The notes: generated by a model from the letters alone, not told the origin. Positions 10,074-21,817 are shown, counted from the first letter of the stretch. The stretch is 64,000 nucleotides of DNA from Prorocentrum cordatum (GCA_963575745.1 CAUYUJ010018726.1:965112-1029111), one strand, 5' to 3'. Program-made: numbers and translations.

Positions 10074-11690
10074 GTGTCCGGCGGCATGCCCGCGCCTGCC
10101 GATCAGGACTTCGCCGTGCGGAACATGCAGGCGAAGGTCTATCAGGCCATCTGCCATCTGCGAGGAGGGCAGCATGTGGGCGCCACCCAACAGCCAAGCG
10201 GGGCAGCCCGCGACTGCGGGGCAACCCGCCGCATCGAGCGACACTGCCGAGAAGTATGACATCTTTACCTCAAGCAGTGGCTCAGGCGCCCATGGCACGG
10301 GCGCATGGACGCCCCCATCGCTTGAAAATGAGAGGCGGGGGCAGGCGCGCGCCGCGGCCGCTCGCGCTTGCCCGGACAGGCTGAACACTGAGGTGCTTTC
10401 TTCAGGTGCGGGGGCACCTGCGTACTTTTCCCGGGCGCCGGCCGCGTGCGCCAGGGGCAGCGGCGGACCCGGCTGTGCGGCTGCCGCAGAAAAGGATCGC
10501 GCATCTCATCAGTATCGCTCTCGTGCCCTTGTCATTGGAGATATGCGAACAGCTTGCCCTGAACTCCGAGCTCGAGGATACATGTGTGGCCGCATTGCAC
10601 ACAGTGGCTATGACCTCTACTGGTACACAGTACTCGGGTGGTTTACTCTCAGGGGATTACCTACGACTGTGGTCGGCAACTCCCGCTGACTGGCATGTGC
10701 GACTGCGTGGGCAGCGGGCGGGGCCACATTATCAACGTATCCAAAATCTCACGGTCAAAGCTTGGGCCTTACGTATGTCTATTGTATTCACGGGACCTCC
10801 ATTTCTGGAGAAACGGTCCTGTACGTGACACCATTGAAGATTTAGGCTTGCAGATCATGCGAATGCGATGTTGTCACTTCGGCATGAAGTTCGACCGTTC
10901 GAGTTGCTTGCCGAGCAGCTCGTACTTACAGGCGGCGACCACTCACGCGCGCATTCCCCTAATCCGTGGAGGCGCGCGCGCCAAGTTGCGGGGGGGCCTG
11001 CTCAACGAGCAGAACATGAGCTAGATTGGCACGGCCAAGGGGCTCAGAGGGCGGGATGGCGAAACGAAGCAATCGCCATCATGACTGCAAGGCTGCAAGG
11101 CCACTTGACCGAATAGACCAGCATAACACACAGAGAAATCATACAAGTGCTGCGCGCGCTCATAAGGTAGCTCGGACTTACGTCCACTTTCCTAAAAATG
11201 GCCCTCAATGGGACTATGTGGCGCGCCGGGTGACGATTGACCTTGCCTGGCTACAGCGCTGCGACACAGGACATCCAGTTTCAAGATCAACCTATCGGGC
11301 GCACTTGCAATTCGCCGATGCCAGACGGCGCGACGAACATTCGCATTAGACTGCACTGGGAGCCTCCGGCGCCAGTCTTATTCGGAAGCGAGGGACAGCG
11401 ACCGCGCCCAAGGCAGGTCACGACCGTCGATGGCGATCGCGCCCCTCCCCCCCCCCTCGATTGAGCGCGGCCGCGCACTGCCCCCTATTCCCGCATTTCC
11501 GACACTTACTACGCCCGGTAATGAACGACGACAGACGGCCCTACACACCGGCGCCCGGATAAAGCAGAACGAAAAGCAGAAAGCTGATAAACAAGCGGGC
11601 ATCAAACAACGCAAGATACCCAAGACGGTCGAAGACGGCAACGACGACTGCGGCGAATACTTGAAGGGCCTCGGGTGACCTGACGACGAC
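10074..11690 (+). pseudogene. Element A linker with several stops
   Basis: Fragments in changing frames match element B from 32.2 to 33.8 kb. Landmarks are PADQDFAVRN, FTSSSGSG, WTPPSLENE, LRMRCCHFG-type blocks and KQNEKQKADKQAGIKQRK, the last being a basic Lys-rich stretch. Numerous stop codons and frame changes show decay. Hairpin motifs lie at 10216 and 10408. I assign no function to this inter-domain region. Confidence 0.5.
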
Positions 11691-11798
11691 TGCGACGACT
11701 GAGGCGAGGGCCTGTGAAGGACCTGAAGGCGTACTACACTGACGCCCCCCCTAGACACCGACAGTGACGAAGACGAGGAAACCTTCGTCGCACTACCA

Positions 11799-12520
11799 GC
11801 GGGGTTGCCCGCGGATGCGCGCGTTGATGCGTTCTCAAATTTATCCCAACCTTGTGTTGCGGACGACGCAAAAAGGCAGACATGCTGGAATTGCGTGAGG
11901 CGCTGGGGGAACGCCGCAGGCGGCCGTCAGCCGAGGTCTATCCTCAGGGGGGAACCTCGACAAACGTTCTCACGTTGGCCTTGGAGACAAGGAAGTCCAG
12001 GATGCAGCAATGCACTACTTGGACGTGTGTTTTGTAAATGTTGTCATGCTACAACCCAGCTGCAGAACGGCTGGACTGCCGTCGCTTTAATTCGAAGGTT
12101 AACTATGACATGTGGCACGAACGCCGCGAGGGAGACTTTCCACGCGTAAAGTTTTGTGGAAGGGCTGCCAGGCGCCAAGACGACATCCGACGGTTTCACT
12201 CGCGAGAACCAGCGGGTATGTGGGTGGATGAAATATCAGCGTGGGCGACATTTGTAAAACGCGACGGCAATCGCGAAGTCAACGTGGACCCATGCACCGC
12301 GGGTCTTCGTGACTCCCATGGGGTATTAATACGAAAACCTGTTGGTATAATGGCCAGCCACCGTCTATTGCTAACACCCTTCGAGACCATGCTGTGCACG
12401 GGCCATCATCAACGTGCCACGGTTTGCAACAAGAAATTGGCTAGGGCACCCCAATATACTCCGAAGATGCAATCCCTCTTCGGTGAAGCAGTTCAACATG
12501 CGCATGACATGTTCCTAGTA
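11799..12520 (+). pseudogene. Element A DNA-methyltransferase-like segment (frameshifted)
   Basis: This is homologous to 33.87-34.5 kb of element B but split among frames. After a DMLEL start (about 11880) the frame breaks. LQPSCRTAG (12046-12075) aligns with the Pro-Cys catalytic loop of C5-cytosine methyltransferases and keeps the Pro that B has lost. It is followed by a stop, then a frame with NYDMWHERREG, RRQDD, SREPAGMWVDE, TAGLRDSHGVLIRKPVGIMASHRLL. The last part matches the C-terminal half of methyltransferase-like domains common in dinoflagellate retroelement ORFs. It cannot make a working enzyme as it stands. Confidence 0.5.
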
Positions 12521-12524
12521 AACC

Positions 12525-12841
12525 GTGATCCCTTCCGCGATCGTCCTCATTCGTCTTCTGTTCTCGTCGCGAACGCACGAGGATTCGACTTGGATGACCC
12601 AACTATTCGACGACGCCCTGACGGATCGATCATGGGGCCGCCATCAGGGGGGCGGGGGTGCCCCGCGTGCGCGGGCAACACTAGCGTGCACTCCCCATCG
12701 CACGACAGGGGCCCTAAACGCTGCAGGTGGTACGACAAGGAGGACTGCGACTGGGAATGCCCAGGTTGCAAGAAGAACTACGGTCAGGCTAAATATGGTC
12801 GCCTACGTACGCCTGGTGAATGTAAATTTACCAAACCGTAG
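12525..12841 (+). pseudogene. Element A zinc-finger segment before integrase
   Basis: The open frame reads ARGFDLDDPTIRRRPDG, then CPACAG, CRWYDKEDCDWECPGCKKNYGQ. CPAC and CPGC pairs with intervening His and Cys suggest a zinc-binding module. Element B has the same block at 34.67-34.87 kb. It is read in the same direction as, and just ahead of, the integrase. Confidence 0.5.
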
Positions 12842-13183
12842 AAGCTTCGTCATAACCGCGGACCGGAGCCTCCGGCTCTTGCCGAACGGGCAGCTCCACC
12901 ACCTGCGGCGGCAGCTGCTTCCGACGCACCACCACGTGCGGCGGCAGCTACATCCGAGGCACCAGACGCCAGACAAACTGCGCGGCTACGAGCTCCGAGG
13001 CCTGGTTCCAGAGCTGGGCCAACAGCGGGTGCCAGCAGCCGCGACATCGCAGTGCGTAGACATGCCGCTGCGGGGCAACGCGCCTCCAGTGGAGCAGGCA
13101 GCTCGGGCGATCACAGACGGCCACCGCAAATAGTGGCTAGACGAGGGCGACAGCAAGGAGGGGATCCACCTCCACCACCACCT

Positions 13184-13825
13184 GCGGGCAACCCTGCTGG
13201 TCGTCCAAGGCTGCCAGACTGGTTAAGGTTCGACGTGCAAAATAGTCTACGGAACTTACGCAGCATTTGACCCTAGCGTGGTAACACGAGAGTTGCGAAA
13301 ACTCCATTTGCAGTGGTTCCACGCTAAAGAGCCTCAGACGAGACTCATCTTAACCAAGGCTGGTCTAGACAGCGTCAGGCTAAGCTTGATAAAAGGCGTT
13401 TGTGATACATGTCGGGAGTGCAGGGCTTGGGACAAACCAGGCATGCCGTCGTGCCGTCTACTGCACTTCCTGGCAAATTTAACGATGAAGTCGAATTCGA
13501 TCTGATGGTATATAAACAAGAACACCAGATATTCCATATATTCGATTGTTGCATTCGATATGGTGCTGGAATCGAGATACCAGGTAACACCATGACCAGC
13601 ATCTTAGATGCGCACCATCAGTGCTGGATGCAGTTCGGACCTGCCAAAGTACTTTTCTTCGACGGGGAAGGTGCACTCAACGACGATACCGCAAAGGCAG
13701 CCCTTAAGGCAAATGGCGCTGAGCTGAGGATGCGCGTGCGTGGACAACGCGCTACGGCCATTGAAGCCCAAAATGGCATACTACGACACATACTTCACGT
13801 CATGGAGGCTGAACTCAACAGGTAA
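13184..13825 (+). pseudogene. Element A integrase
   Basis: A copia-type integrase in two frames. The N-terminal part has LRKLHLQWFHAKEP and CRECRAW, the Cys pair of the zinc-binding pre-integrase domain. After a frame change the core reads EVEFDLMVYKQE (first Asp) and LFFDGEGAL (second Asp, codon at 13661-13663). IEAQNGILRH carries the putative catalytic Glu. The frame ends at a stop at 13823. Integrase inserts the element cDNA into chromosomes. The core is better preserved here than most of element A. Confidence 0.65.
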
Positions 13826-13839
13826 GACATACCTCTTGT

Positions 13840-15300
13840 GTTCACCCGTTTTCTGCATGGAGCCTTGTTTGCCGCCAGCGCATGTGCCCTTTGCAATGAT
13901 GTGTCTCCATGCAACGCGCTGTTCGGTCGGCAGCCGGCGACGCTACCCGACTTGTCTGTTCTGGACCACGAACAGCAGACAGGAACATCCGACCACCCTC
14001 GAGAACAGACTATCCGCCGGGTAAGCATTGCGGCTATTACTCAAGCCACTGCAGTGGCAAAAACAAATAGTGCACTACGGACCAAGACTACTATCACTGG
14101 TCAGCATTACTATGACGAAGGAGGTCTGGTTGACGATCATCGCCCCATGACTACAAAGGACTACTAGGGTGGCTGGAATGGATTTTCCCCGGTCGCACGC
14201 TATGATCCCGAGAGGGGTCAAGTGATCATGGGAGTGGGGAGCCGCGATGTACAAGTCCAATGTGGCGACGCACGACATTCACTATATGTCGAAGTTTTGA
14301 TCGCTCGAGAAACTGGATCGGACAACGCAGCACTACGGACTGTGTTGACATTCGTAGCCAGTCTACCTGCGGGGCGACCTGCTATGAGATTTGGCAACCT
14401 CCCGACCAAGAAGGGAATGCTCGAGATGACGAGTGCGAGCCGACTATCTCCTAAAGTACATTTAGCCCTTTCAATAGCTCATCGTGAACTTCTTTCGAGT
14501 CGGGAATTTAGTTTCTGTCAGGTTAGATAAGAGTATTCACAAGCTACCTCCGGTGGCTTATGCTGACAGTTGTTCATTGGCGCACTATGACAACGACGTG
14601 AATCCAGGCTTCCATTATTACGAAGCCGAAGGCACTGCCCTAAACATAGGATATAACTGGACCAGCACATTCTAGGGTCATCCAGTACCAGAAGTCCACC
14701 AAACCTCAAGCTGGCCTCGACCAAGACATGACGAAGTTCGAAGAATTGGCTGACGTACCAACGCAAGACAACGACGCCAGAGAAGCCCCAGAAGTCAAAC
14801 CACCAGGAAGACGGACGACTTCCTACCAGAAGCGGACCTCGAGGCACACATCATGGGTGTGTGGCACACGGAACTTCAGGATGAAAGAGAACTACTGGAG
14901 TCAATTCCAATAGACGATTTCTACATTGTACCCGCACAGATGATCACCGCCAACAGTGTGCTGATCACAGTAACTGGAGAATGCGGGGGCACCTGCTTAC
15001 GTGGTGTAGCCCGCAGGATATAGAGACAACGGAGACATCATGTCCCACTGTGTTCCACGGACGCAGACGGCAGTTATGGATTGGACTCTGACGAGCACGG
15101 ACAATATGTAGAATGCTGCTTCGCTGCAGACATGTCACAGGTTGTCCTATCCGAACAACACATAATGCTAGACTTCGGCCGTGCGACCACTATGCGAGTA
15201 TATGTGACCGCTGCAGATAAACGAGCTGTAGTCGTCAAGGAGGACGACCTCCCCGCGAAGGCCGACATCCATGCGAATCCAGCCACGGTATCTAAAGCAC
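13840..15300 (+). pseudogene. Element A linker between integrase and RT
   Basis: Broken frames match element B at 35.88-37.35 kb. Landmarks are ALFGRQPA, LDHEQ, TTITGQHYYDEG, SLPAGRPAM, SIHKLPPVAYA, a long acidic region, and the stretch around VVLSEQHIMLDF. Hairpin motifs at 14369 and 14983 are in the same places as in B. I recognise no domain. Confidence 0.5.
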
Positions 15301-15385
15301 TTTGTTGAACTCAACACATGGTTTGACAACAACTGCCTCAAGAAACAAGATCTGTCAAAGGCGTCAAACATCAGGACTTCGAGGG

Positions 15386-15940
15386 TCGTATATACATGGC
15401 AGTTCGTCAAGAACGAGAAGGGCGAGATGGAGCGCGCCATCAGACTACGCTCGGCACGTCGGGGGCCCATGGACCTCGACGCCTTCGGCGCGGAGACTTT
15501 CTCAGGAACGGCGCGGCGGTCGAGCCAGACATTGCTCGCTAGCGCGGCAGCGTGCAAGAAGCAGTGGATCATTGCTTCCCTTGCCATCGACATGGCTTTC
15601 CTGACGGGACTCACTCAGCAGGAACTTGCTGAAGCAACCGTGAGAAGTAACGCGCGGCGCCCTTTGCATTGGCACCTGGGTCAGCATCTGCGCGCAGATC
15701 TTTCCCAGGATTCAAGCACTACGATGAGTCGAAGCGCTGCCTGCAGCGCCTGAAACCAGGCGCCGGCACCAAGTGCGCGCCGAGAGCCTTCCCACTGGAG
15801 CTCAGAAAGACCACGAGAGGGTTCAGTTTCAATCCCGCGTCTTACGACGAGGAGTTCCAGACAAGCTCCAACCTTCTTACAGCCAAGCACGTCGATGACA
15901 TCATCGCGGCCGGCACTGAGGACACTTCCGACAAGTGCGT
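15386..15940 (+). pseudogene. Element A reverse transcriptase
   Basis: A copia-type RT. Landmarks are YTWQFVKNEKGEMERAIRLR, then SGTARRSSQTLLAS, KKQWIIASLAIDMAFLTG (first catalytic Asp region, like DVKTAFLNG in copia) and, after a frameshift, a KPGAGTKCAPRAF-type block. The catalytic loop reads KHVDDI at 15885-15902. The common Tyr/Phe before x-Asp-Asp is His; element B agrees (HVDD at 37941). Frameshifts near 15650 and 15760 break the frame. Confidence 0.65.
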
Positions 15941-16126
15941 CCAGCGCGTTGAAGAAACTTCTGGCACACGCGAACCCAACAAACACACATGTACCAATTG
16001 TGCTGTGAGATGCACAAAGAACGGCGACGGTAATGTTACACTTGATCAAGACGAATGTAGAAAACAACTCCGCCCGATCCAACGCCGCGAACTCACTGGC
16101 GCAGACGCTGAGCCAAGGCATCGGAA

Positions 16127-16953
16127 ATGGTCCCTGACATGTTTGTCAGCCTCAGAGGCGAAGTGGCATACGCCCTGATTACACAGTTGCGGTTAATGGT
16201 AGATGTTTTATCTCCACAGCGCGTCCAAAAACCGACCGACATGCAAGTGCGACGACTGAACGCGATTACCAGAAAGTTGCAGGCCTGCCCTGATCAGATC
16301 GACTATCAAGCGATGACTTCAACGGGTGAGGTCGACCTGCGCAGCGACTCCGGCTACCGGTGTCTAAGCGGAGATGCCGAGGACGAGGTCAAAGGCTATG
16401 GTATTCGCGGGGCAAACCTGCTACGGTTTGGACACGCTTTATGGTAAGCCCGTCGTCCATCTTGTCGACGCGCACTGCAAGTCTCATCGCTTGCAGGTCC
16501 GCTCGAGCTACTCCGGAAACATTTGCAGCAGCCCACAACTTGGCGGACTGCTATCCCACGATCGTCACTCTGCCCGAACTCCACGCAGGGCCGCTGACAC
16601 CCACTCAGTTGAATAATCTACTTGAAATGGGCGGCCTGCGCATTAAAGTCACTTGGACCACCGATGCAGAGTCTGTCTTCAAGTCCTTGTCACGAAAAGG
16701 AGTGTACACTTTGGGGACACATCAGTTGGATACGACAGATGATGGAGCGAGGTGTCGCGCATTGTGTACAGTGTGTGACATTCGCGACATGACCGCGGAC
16801 GGCCACACCAAAGGGGGCATCGACATATACATGCTCCTACAGGTCATGGGAGGAACGCGATCCTTCAAGCATGACTCAAAACGACACACTCCATACAGGG
16901 CTGTCCACACAAGATCGTCTGAGCCGCCTGAGGGGCAGTCATCTGCAAGGTAA
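16127..16953 (+). pseudogene. Element A RNase H region
   Basis: The C-terminal copia domain, in two overlapping frames. First comes MFVSLRGEVAYALITQ to YGIRGANLL, then HLVDAHCKSHRLQVRSSYS with a shift. The last part has LHAGPLTPTQLNNLLEMGGL, IKVTWTTDAESVFKSL, RDMTADGHTKG (equivalent to the ADIFTK-type end of copia RNase H) and LLQVMGGTRSFKHD. The frame ends just after QSSAR at 16951-16953. It matches element B (38.3-38.96 kb) closely. Confidence 0.65.
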
Positions 16954-17006
16954 CTTGCCTGCGAGGCAACTGGCTTGCAAGGGAACTTGCGCGCGGGTCA
17001 ACCTGC
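16945..17006 (+). repeat. Four tandem GNNA-loop hairpins at the element A stop
   Basis: 14-mers GCAAG-GTAA-CTTGC (16945), GCGAG-GCAA-CTGGC (16961), GCAAG-GGAA-CTTGC (16977) and GCGGG-TCAA-CCTGC (16993) follow one another across and after the RNase H stop. Spacing is 16 bp. Stem bases differ between units but pair within each unit (one mismatch in the second). Element B has the same kind of pair at 38995-39024. Confidence 0.8.
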
Positions 17007-17400
17007 CTTGTTGAGCCCGCCAGCTGCTGCCTGCCTTGTGCAATATAGCGTTTTGCTGTACAGCTGGCGGCGGACTCACGCTTCGTCTCCTCCTCCCCCG
17101 ATTCTACAGGAGATTGGGACAAAGGCGAGAGATGGCGAACGTTTGTCCGCGGCCGTTTGTGCTCAAGCGGCCGGCCGCCAATATATGACTGCGCCTCATC
17201 GCGAGGCGCACTCTTTGCCATCGAGACCGGAAACATCTTCGCTTGACATTGCTCGTCGCTCCCGCGACGATCTCCTACTTCTGGGACTATCGCTACTACG
17301 GTACAACAGAGTTGGATATGGGCTTCGCCTTAGGCGAAGCGTGTGGTTGGGCCTCCCAATCCCCTTCAAACCCTTCCTGTTCCTCCTTATCGATGTTCTG
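17007..17400 (+). repeat. 3' terminal region shared by elements A and B
   Basis: About 350 bp after the hairpins match element B at 39030-39370. Shared landmarks are GGCGGCGGACTCACGCTTCG, GTTTGTCCNCGGCCGTTTG, GCTCAAGCGGCCGGCCGCC and GGGACTATCGCTACT. It could be a 3' long terminal repeat or a 3' untranslated region. I could not find a matching copy upstream of either element, so an LTR is not proven. Confidence 0.55.
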
Positions 17401-17678
17401 CCTGCTCCGCCTTCTCCTGTGAGTTCGACTGGTAGGCGACGCCCGACTCTTCGGGCATCCTCCCGAGACTCCTTCGGGCAGCCCCCGCTCACGGTTTAAA
17501 CATCAAGACAAGTTCCCGGGACTTCAGCGAAAGATCGCTATAAATGCTAATGCAGCTAACAGTGACAGCAAACGATACGAGCTTCCAGGTTAAATCCGAA
17601 GCGCGCGCGAGGCGAAGCGCAGGCGAAGCGCGCGCGTGCTTCGAGTTCACAGTGGCTTCCTTCTGTGCACAAAACATA

Positions 17679-17700
17679 TCCGCAGCCATTGTGGCTCCAG
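17679..17700 (+). other. Relict spliced-leader sequence, copy 2
   Basis: The 22 bases starting TCCGCAGCCATT and ending GGCTCCAG match the dinoflagellate spliced leader at 19 of 22 positions. The site is 81 bp upstream of the ATG of plastid gene copy 2. Homology with copy 1 continues about 45 bp further upstream, so the leader was already embedded in genomic DNA when this unit was duplicated. Confidence 0.65.
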
Positions 17701-17781
17701 GTCTCCGTCGAGCTCCTGGCGGAGGGCGTGTGAAGCCCTTTGTCCGTCCCGCCGCTTCGCAGGGCCTCCTCTCTTCGAGCG

Positions 17782-18462
17782 ATGGCTGGCCGGCGCACGC
17801 ATGCGCTCGGCGCCGTTGTCCTCGGGCTGGGGTTCGTAGTGGCTGCGCTGGTGGCCCTCAGCTCCGGCAGCGCTTTCGTTGGATCTCCGGTGCAGTTGAG
17901 AGCGAGACAGGGCGCGGTCCCCTTGAGGGCTGAAGGTGAGAAGTCCGTTGCGCTCGTCAAGGTCACCGAGGAGAATGCCATCACCACGGCCAGCCTCCTG
18001 GGCGGCACCGTCGGCCTTCTTACGGGGGGCGTCTGGGTCGGGGCCGCCCTCTTCGCGGCGTCGTCTTACTTGTCCAGGCAGGAGGAGTCCGATGTGTCGA
18101 AAGCCCTGAAGGGCGTGTCCTCCACCGCCCTCGAGGCGCTCAACTTCGGCGCTTACCTGAATGACAAGTATGCGGTCACGAGTACGGTCAGTGATTCCTT
18201 CGCGAGCGCCCTGGAGTCGAACCCTGAAACGAAGAAGACGATCGACGATGCTTGGAGCGGCGTCAAGGATGCCTACACGTCAGTCGACCAAGACGTCGGC
18301 ATCAAGGACACCCTGGGTACCATCCTGGCCTCTGGCAGCGAACTCGCTTCTCAGGCCGTCGACAAGCTCGTTGAGCTGAACGGTCAGTACAAGATCACGG
18401 ACAAGATCGGGGAGAAGATCTCGGAGGTAATCGAGAAGTCAAAATCGTCGAAGGAGGTCTGA
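17782..18462 (+). CDS. Plastid-targeted membrane protein, copy 2 (226 aa)
   Basis: Intact and collinear with copies 1 and 3. The start chosen is the ATG conserved in all three; the frame is open further upstream, but only with non-ATG codons. It has the same architecture: signal peptide at residues 8-28, SAFVGSP transit motif, hydrophobic Gly/Ala-rich segment around 68-97, and a helical acidic C-terminal part. It differs from copy 3 at very few residues (Ala31 against Asn, a Glu/Asp change in ASGSELAS, and the final residue Val against Ala). Most nucleotide differences between copies are silent, suggesting selection on the protein. Function unknown; probably acts at a plastid membrane. Confidence 0.88.
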   Translation: MAGRRTHALGAVVLGLGFVVAALVALSSGSAFVGSPVQLRARQGAVPLRAEGEKSVALVKVTEENAITTASLLGGTVGLLTGGVWVGAALFAASSYLSRQEESDVSKALKGVSSTALEALNFGAYLNDKYAVTSTVSDSFASALESNPETKKTIDDAWSGVKDAYTSVDQDVGIKDTLGTILASGSELASQAVDKLVELNGQYKITDKIGEKISEVIEKSKSSKEV

Positions 18463-18827
18463 GTCAACGGTGCGCGGCCTGCGATGCAGTCATTCTAGTT
18501 TTTTCAACGGCCCGCGGCCCGCGATGCAGCTACTCTAACTTTTTGGCCAGCGTACTCGAGTTGGCAGGACTCGCACAGAACCCGCACTCTTGTGCAAATA
18601 TGCATCTCTGTGTGACGCGTCTGCGCGCGTGCACGTGGAGCAGACGTGTGCGTGTGGATGCTGCACTCTGCGGGAGCTAGCACACTCATGGACCTGCGCG
18701 GCAAGGAGGAACCGGCCTCCTCCTCCTCGCTCCGCATCTCTTCCTGTGGGCCTCTGTGTTATCGACAGGTGATCATGGCGTGGTGGGTGGCTTTTCGGAA
18801 GAGGAGGACGAGGAGCATGATGATGAT

Positions 18828-18966
18828 TCGGAGGAGGAGGAGGAGGAGGAGAAGCAGGAGTATGAGATGGATGATGCAAGTGATAATATTTCTGATGATG
18901 GTGTTGATGATGCTATTAAGGATGATGGTGATGATAATCTTGATGATTCGATGATGATGATGATGG

Positions 18967-18998
<32 letters not shown>

Positions 18999-19334
18999 GT
19001 GACGGTGCTGGTGATGGTGATGGTGATGGTGATTATGATGGTGGTGGGGTGATGATGATAAGGATGACGAGGAGGATGATAATGATGATGAGATGATGAT
19101 GATGATGATGTTGATGATGATAATGATGATGTTGATGTTGCTGCTGCTGATGATGATGGCGATGATAATGATGAAATCGAAGGTGACGATGATTTTGAAG
19201 GTGATTATGATGATCATGGTTGTGGTGGTGATGAATATGATGGTGATGATGGTGATGCTGATGATGATGCTGATGATGCTGATGATGATGATGATGATGA
19301 TTCGATGGTGATTATGATTATGATTATGATGAGT

Positions 19335-19383
<49 letters not shown>

Positions 19384-19385
19384 GT

Positions 19386-19419
<34 letters not shown>

Positions 19420-19426
19420 CGATGAC

Positions 19427-19499
<73 letters not shown>

Positions 19500-19990
19500 G
19501 TGGTGGTGATGATGCTTAAAATGATGATGCTGATGATGAGGAGGATGGTGATGAGGATGATGATGGTGGTGCTGATGCTGGTGCTGATGCTGCTGATCCT
19601 GCTGATGATCCTGCTGCTGATGCTGATGATGACGATGACGAGGATGAGAGGAGAAGGAGGAGGTGGAGGAGGGGGGTGACGATGATGATAGCGGTGGTGG
19701 TGATGGTTTGAGCCTAGCTGTGTGGCGCTGCCCCCTGGGCAGAGGCTCGTCAAGCCTGGCACCCGAGAGCTCGGTCTTCGGCTGCACCTGAAGGGTAGAC
19801 AAAGGGACTTGTACGGAGCACCAGGGGCCGCACGCTGCCCCTCACCGCTCGGGGGGAGGGAGGAGGAGGAGGAGGAGGAGGAGGAGGAGGACAGACGCTG
19901 CGATCCTCAGCCGATCAGAGCCCATGCGACGTCAAAAGGAAGGAGGAGGAAGAGGAGCAGGAGCCGGAGCAGGAGCAGGAGCAGCAGGCG
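18828..19990. repeat. (GGA)n and (ATG)n microsatellite block
   Basis: Short GGA run at 18828-18855, then nearly continuous GAT/ATG triplets from about 18880 to 19650, then GGA and GCAGGA units from 19858 to 19990. Poly-Met, poly-His and poly-Ile frames are artefacts of the repeat. 18463-18827 holds only the copy 2 3' flank. Confidence 0.9.
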
Positions 19991-21340
19991 AAGCGGCCCG
20001 TGCTGGCTTCAGCAGGAGGCCAGCCCGGGGTCTGTGCCGGGAGGGCCGATCTTAGCTGCGGGGCACCTCCCTCTCACCCTCCTCTCGGTACGAGCGACAT
20101 TCTGAACTTTTGCTGCCCGCGCCGCCACGGAAGTTGCCCATTTGACACACGAGGCCACCTGCGCAATAGTGGCCGCTGTCGGCTTGGGACAAGATTAGTT
20201 GTCGTGACCATGTCGCGCGTCCCAACCTTCCTACAGAGCCAGTCGGGACGCCAAGCCCACGATTGACAGTAGCGTTTTGTGTTGTATGCTTGTTTGGTTT
20301 GTGTCTGTGTGTTCTTTCGGTTGAGCGGCCTCCCCTCTCTTCCTCCCGTCGCGGCCGCTTCTCTTCTTGTGCCACCTGTGCAGGCGCAGTTCGCTGCCGC
20401 GTAGCCCGCTGTAGCTTCGGCCGCGACGAGCGTCCTGTCGCCGCGGTTCACAACATATTTCGCTTGTTTGTTGCATTCCCTCGTCAGCTTGTCAGTGTAA
20501 GGGTCTTCTATAATTATTGAAGCTTCGAGTCTCCCCACCAGTCCACCCAACAACAGACACCGTGCAAGTTGCCCTGATCAGGGAGCGACGACAGGTAACT
20601 ACTCAACCAAAGTAGCCACAGGCTTCTTGTGCTTTTTGTTGAGTGGCGTCCGCGTCGTTGCGAACGTTTCGCGGCTCCTCGTGCTTGTGTGCTCGTTGAA
20701 TGGTTGCCTGTCGGTGCCTGTGGGTCTTTTGTTGTGAGTGCTTCTTGGATGCCTCTTGGAGCCATGTTGGAGCCCTTTTGTATTCATTTGGGCAGCTTTG
20801 GGGGCCTCTTGAGGCTCTCTTAGGGGCGTTCTTGGGCCCCTCGTGGGAGCATGGGGGAGCCCTCTTGGAAGCCATCGGTCAAAGGCGGAGGGGGGCACTC
20901 GAGTAGCGTCCCCCTGGCGGGGCCCGAAAGCTAGACTCGTGGCCTAGCACGTTCTGCTGTAAACGAGAAGAGAGGAGCTCGCGGCAGACAGCATCACAGC
21001 ATCGCCCCTTTTGGGCGACGTCGTGGAAACCTCTTGGAGCCTCTGGGGGGCCATCTGGGCCGTCGGGGAGCCTGCGTGGAACGCCTTGGGAGCGTGGGGG
21101 GCCATCTGGAGGCGATTACGAGCGTTTGGGATGATTTTCCGGCGACTCTGGGGCGAGTCGGGGCTCTGTGGGCGTGTAGGGCCCGGAGGCTCCCTCGATG
21201 CCTCTGGAACTTCCCCAGACGCTCCCCCAGAAGACGTCGGGAGGCCAAAATTAGGCACTTCCATTTGGGAAACACACTTTCAACCACCACGCGCTTGAGG
21301 TCTTCGCTGCGTCTACGACGGCGCCTGAAGCGCTCCAGGG
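19991..21340. other. Noncoding DNA downstream of the microsatellite
   Basis: No gene is recognised. From about 20740 to 21290 there are loosely repeated phrases rich in GGGGGCC, CTCTTGG and GAGCC, related in style to the CCAAGACGGCC minisatellite further on. Open frames on both strands are short and low-complexity. Confidence 0.4.
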
Positions 21341-21817
21341 AGGCCTAAGACGGCCCACGAACCCCCCAAGACGGCCCAAGACGAGCCTAAGAGCGCTCCC
21401 CAGACGGCCTGGGCGGCCCTCTGGAAAAGGCCCGGAGCGTGCCCAGCGAGGTCTTGTGGCCGTCCAGAACGCCCGAGAGGTGGACCCGGGGAGACCCCAT
21501 AGAGGCGCCAACGACGCCCCCCCCGAGGCCCGACAAGCTTCCAAGAGGCTCCCCGAAAAGGGCCCCCGAAAGCCCGACTCGTGTTCTTTCCTGCGATTTC
21601 TGGACGCTGTTTTCGAACCTGGGGGTATCCAGTACGTCCATGCCGATGTCGCCGGGAGACGGAGGGAGATGAGGTTCGGTCGCTCGACAGGGGAACGGCC
21701 GTGACGCCTCCAGGTGTTCGCTTACGCTGACCCCCAGCAGTAAGCTGATAAACACACATACATATATACATATATATATATATACATACATATATTTATG
21801 TGTATATATATAGACAC

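Larger units (their letters stand above)
6325..17400 (+). mobile_element. Copia-like element A (decayed)
   Basis: A degenerate Ty1/copia-type element lying between plastid gene copies 1 and 2. In order it carries a protease-like segment (about 6.7-7.2 kb), linker blocks, a methyltransferase-like segment (11.8-12.5), a zinc finger (12.65-12.83), integrase (13.2-13.8), reverse transcriptase (15.4-15.9) and RNase H (16.4-16.95). The order protease-integrase-RT-RNase H is diagnostic of copia. It matches element B (28.9-39.4 kb) block by block from 6.4 kb onward but has more stops and frameshifts. Two repeat blocks (7.26-8.06 and 8.47-10.06 kb) interrupt it. No 5' long terminal repeat was found, so boundaries are approximate. 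Confidence 0.8.

Noticed and set aside
16407-16421. GCGGGGCAAACCTGC as a member of the hairpin family (also 38427)
   Set aside because: It has a 5-base loop and encodes the conserved RGANLL of the RNase H region in element A, so it is ordinary coding sequence.
17007-17400. Proven long terminal repeat of element A
   Set aside because: No second copy was found upstream of either element, so only a shared 3' region can be claimed.
18759-19802. 347-residue His-rich minus-strand frame
   Set aside because: Produced by (ATG)n triplets; no unique-sequence domain.
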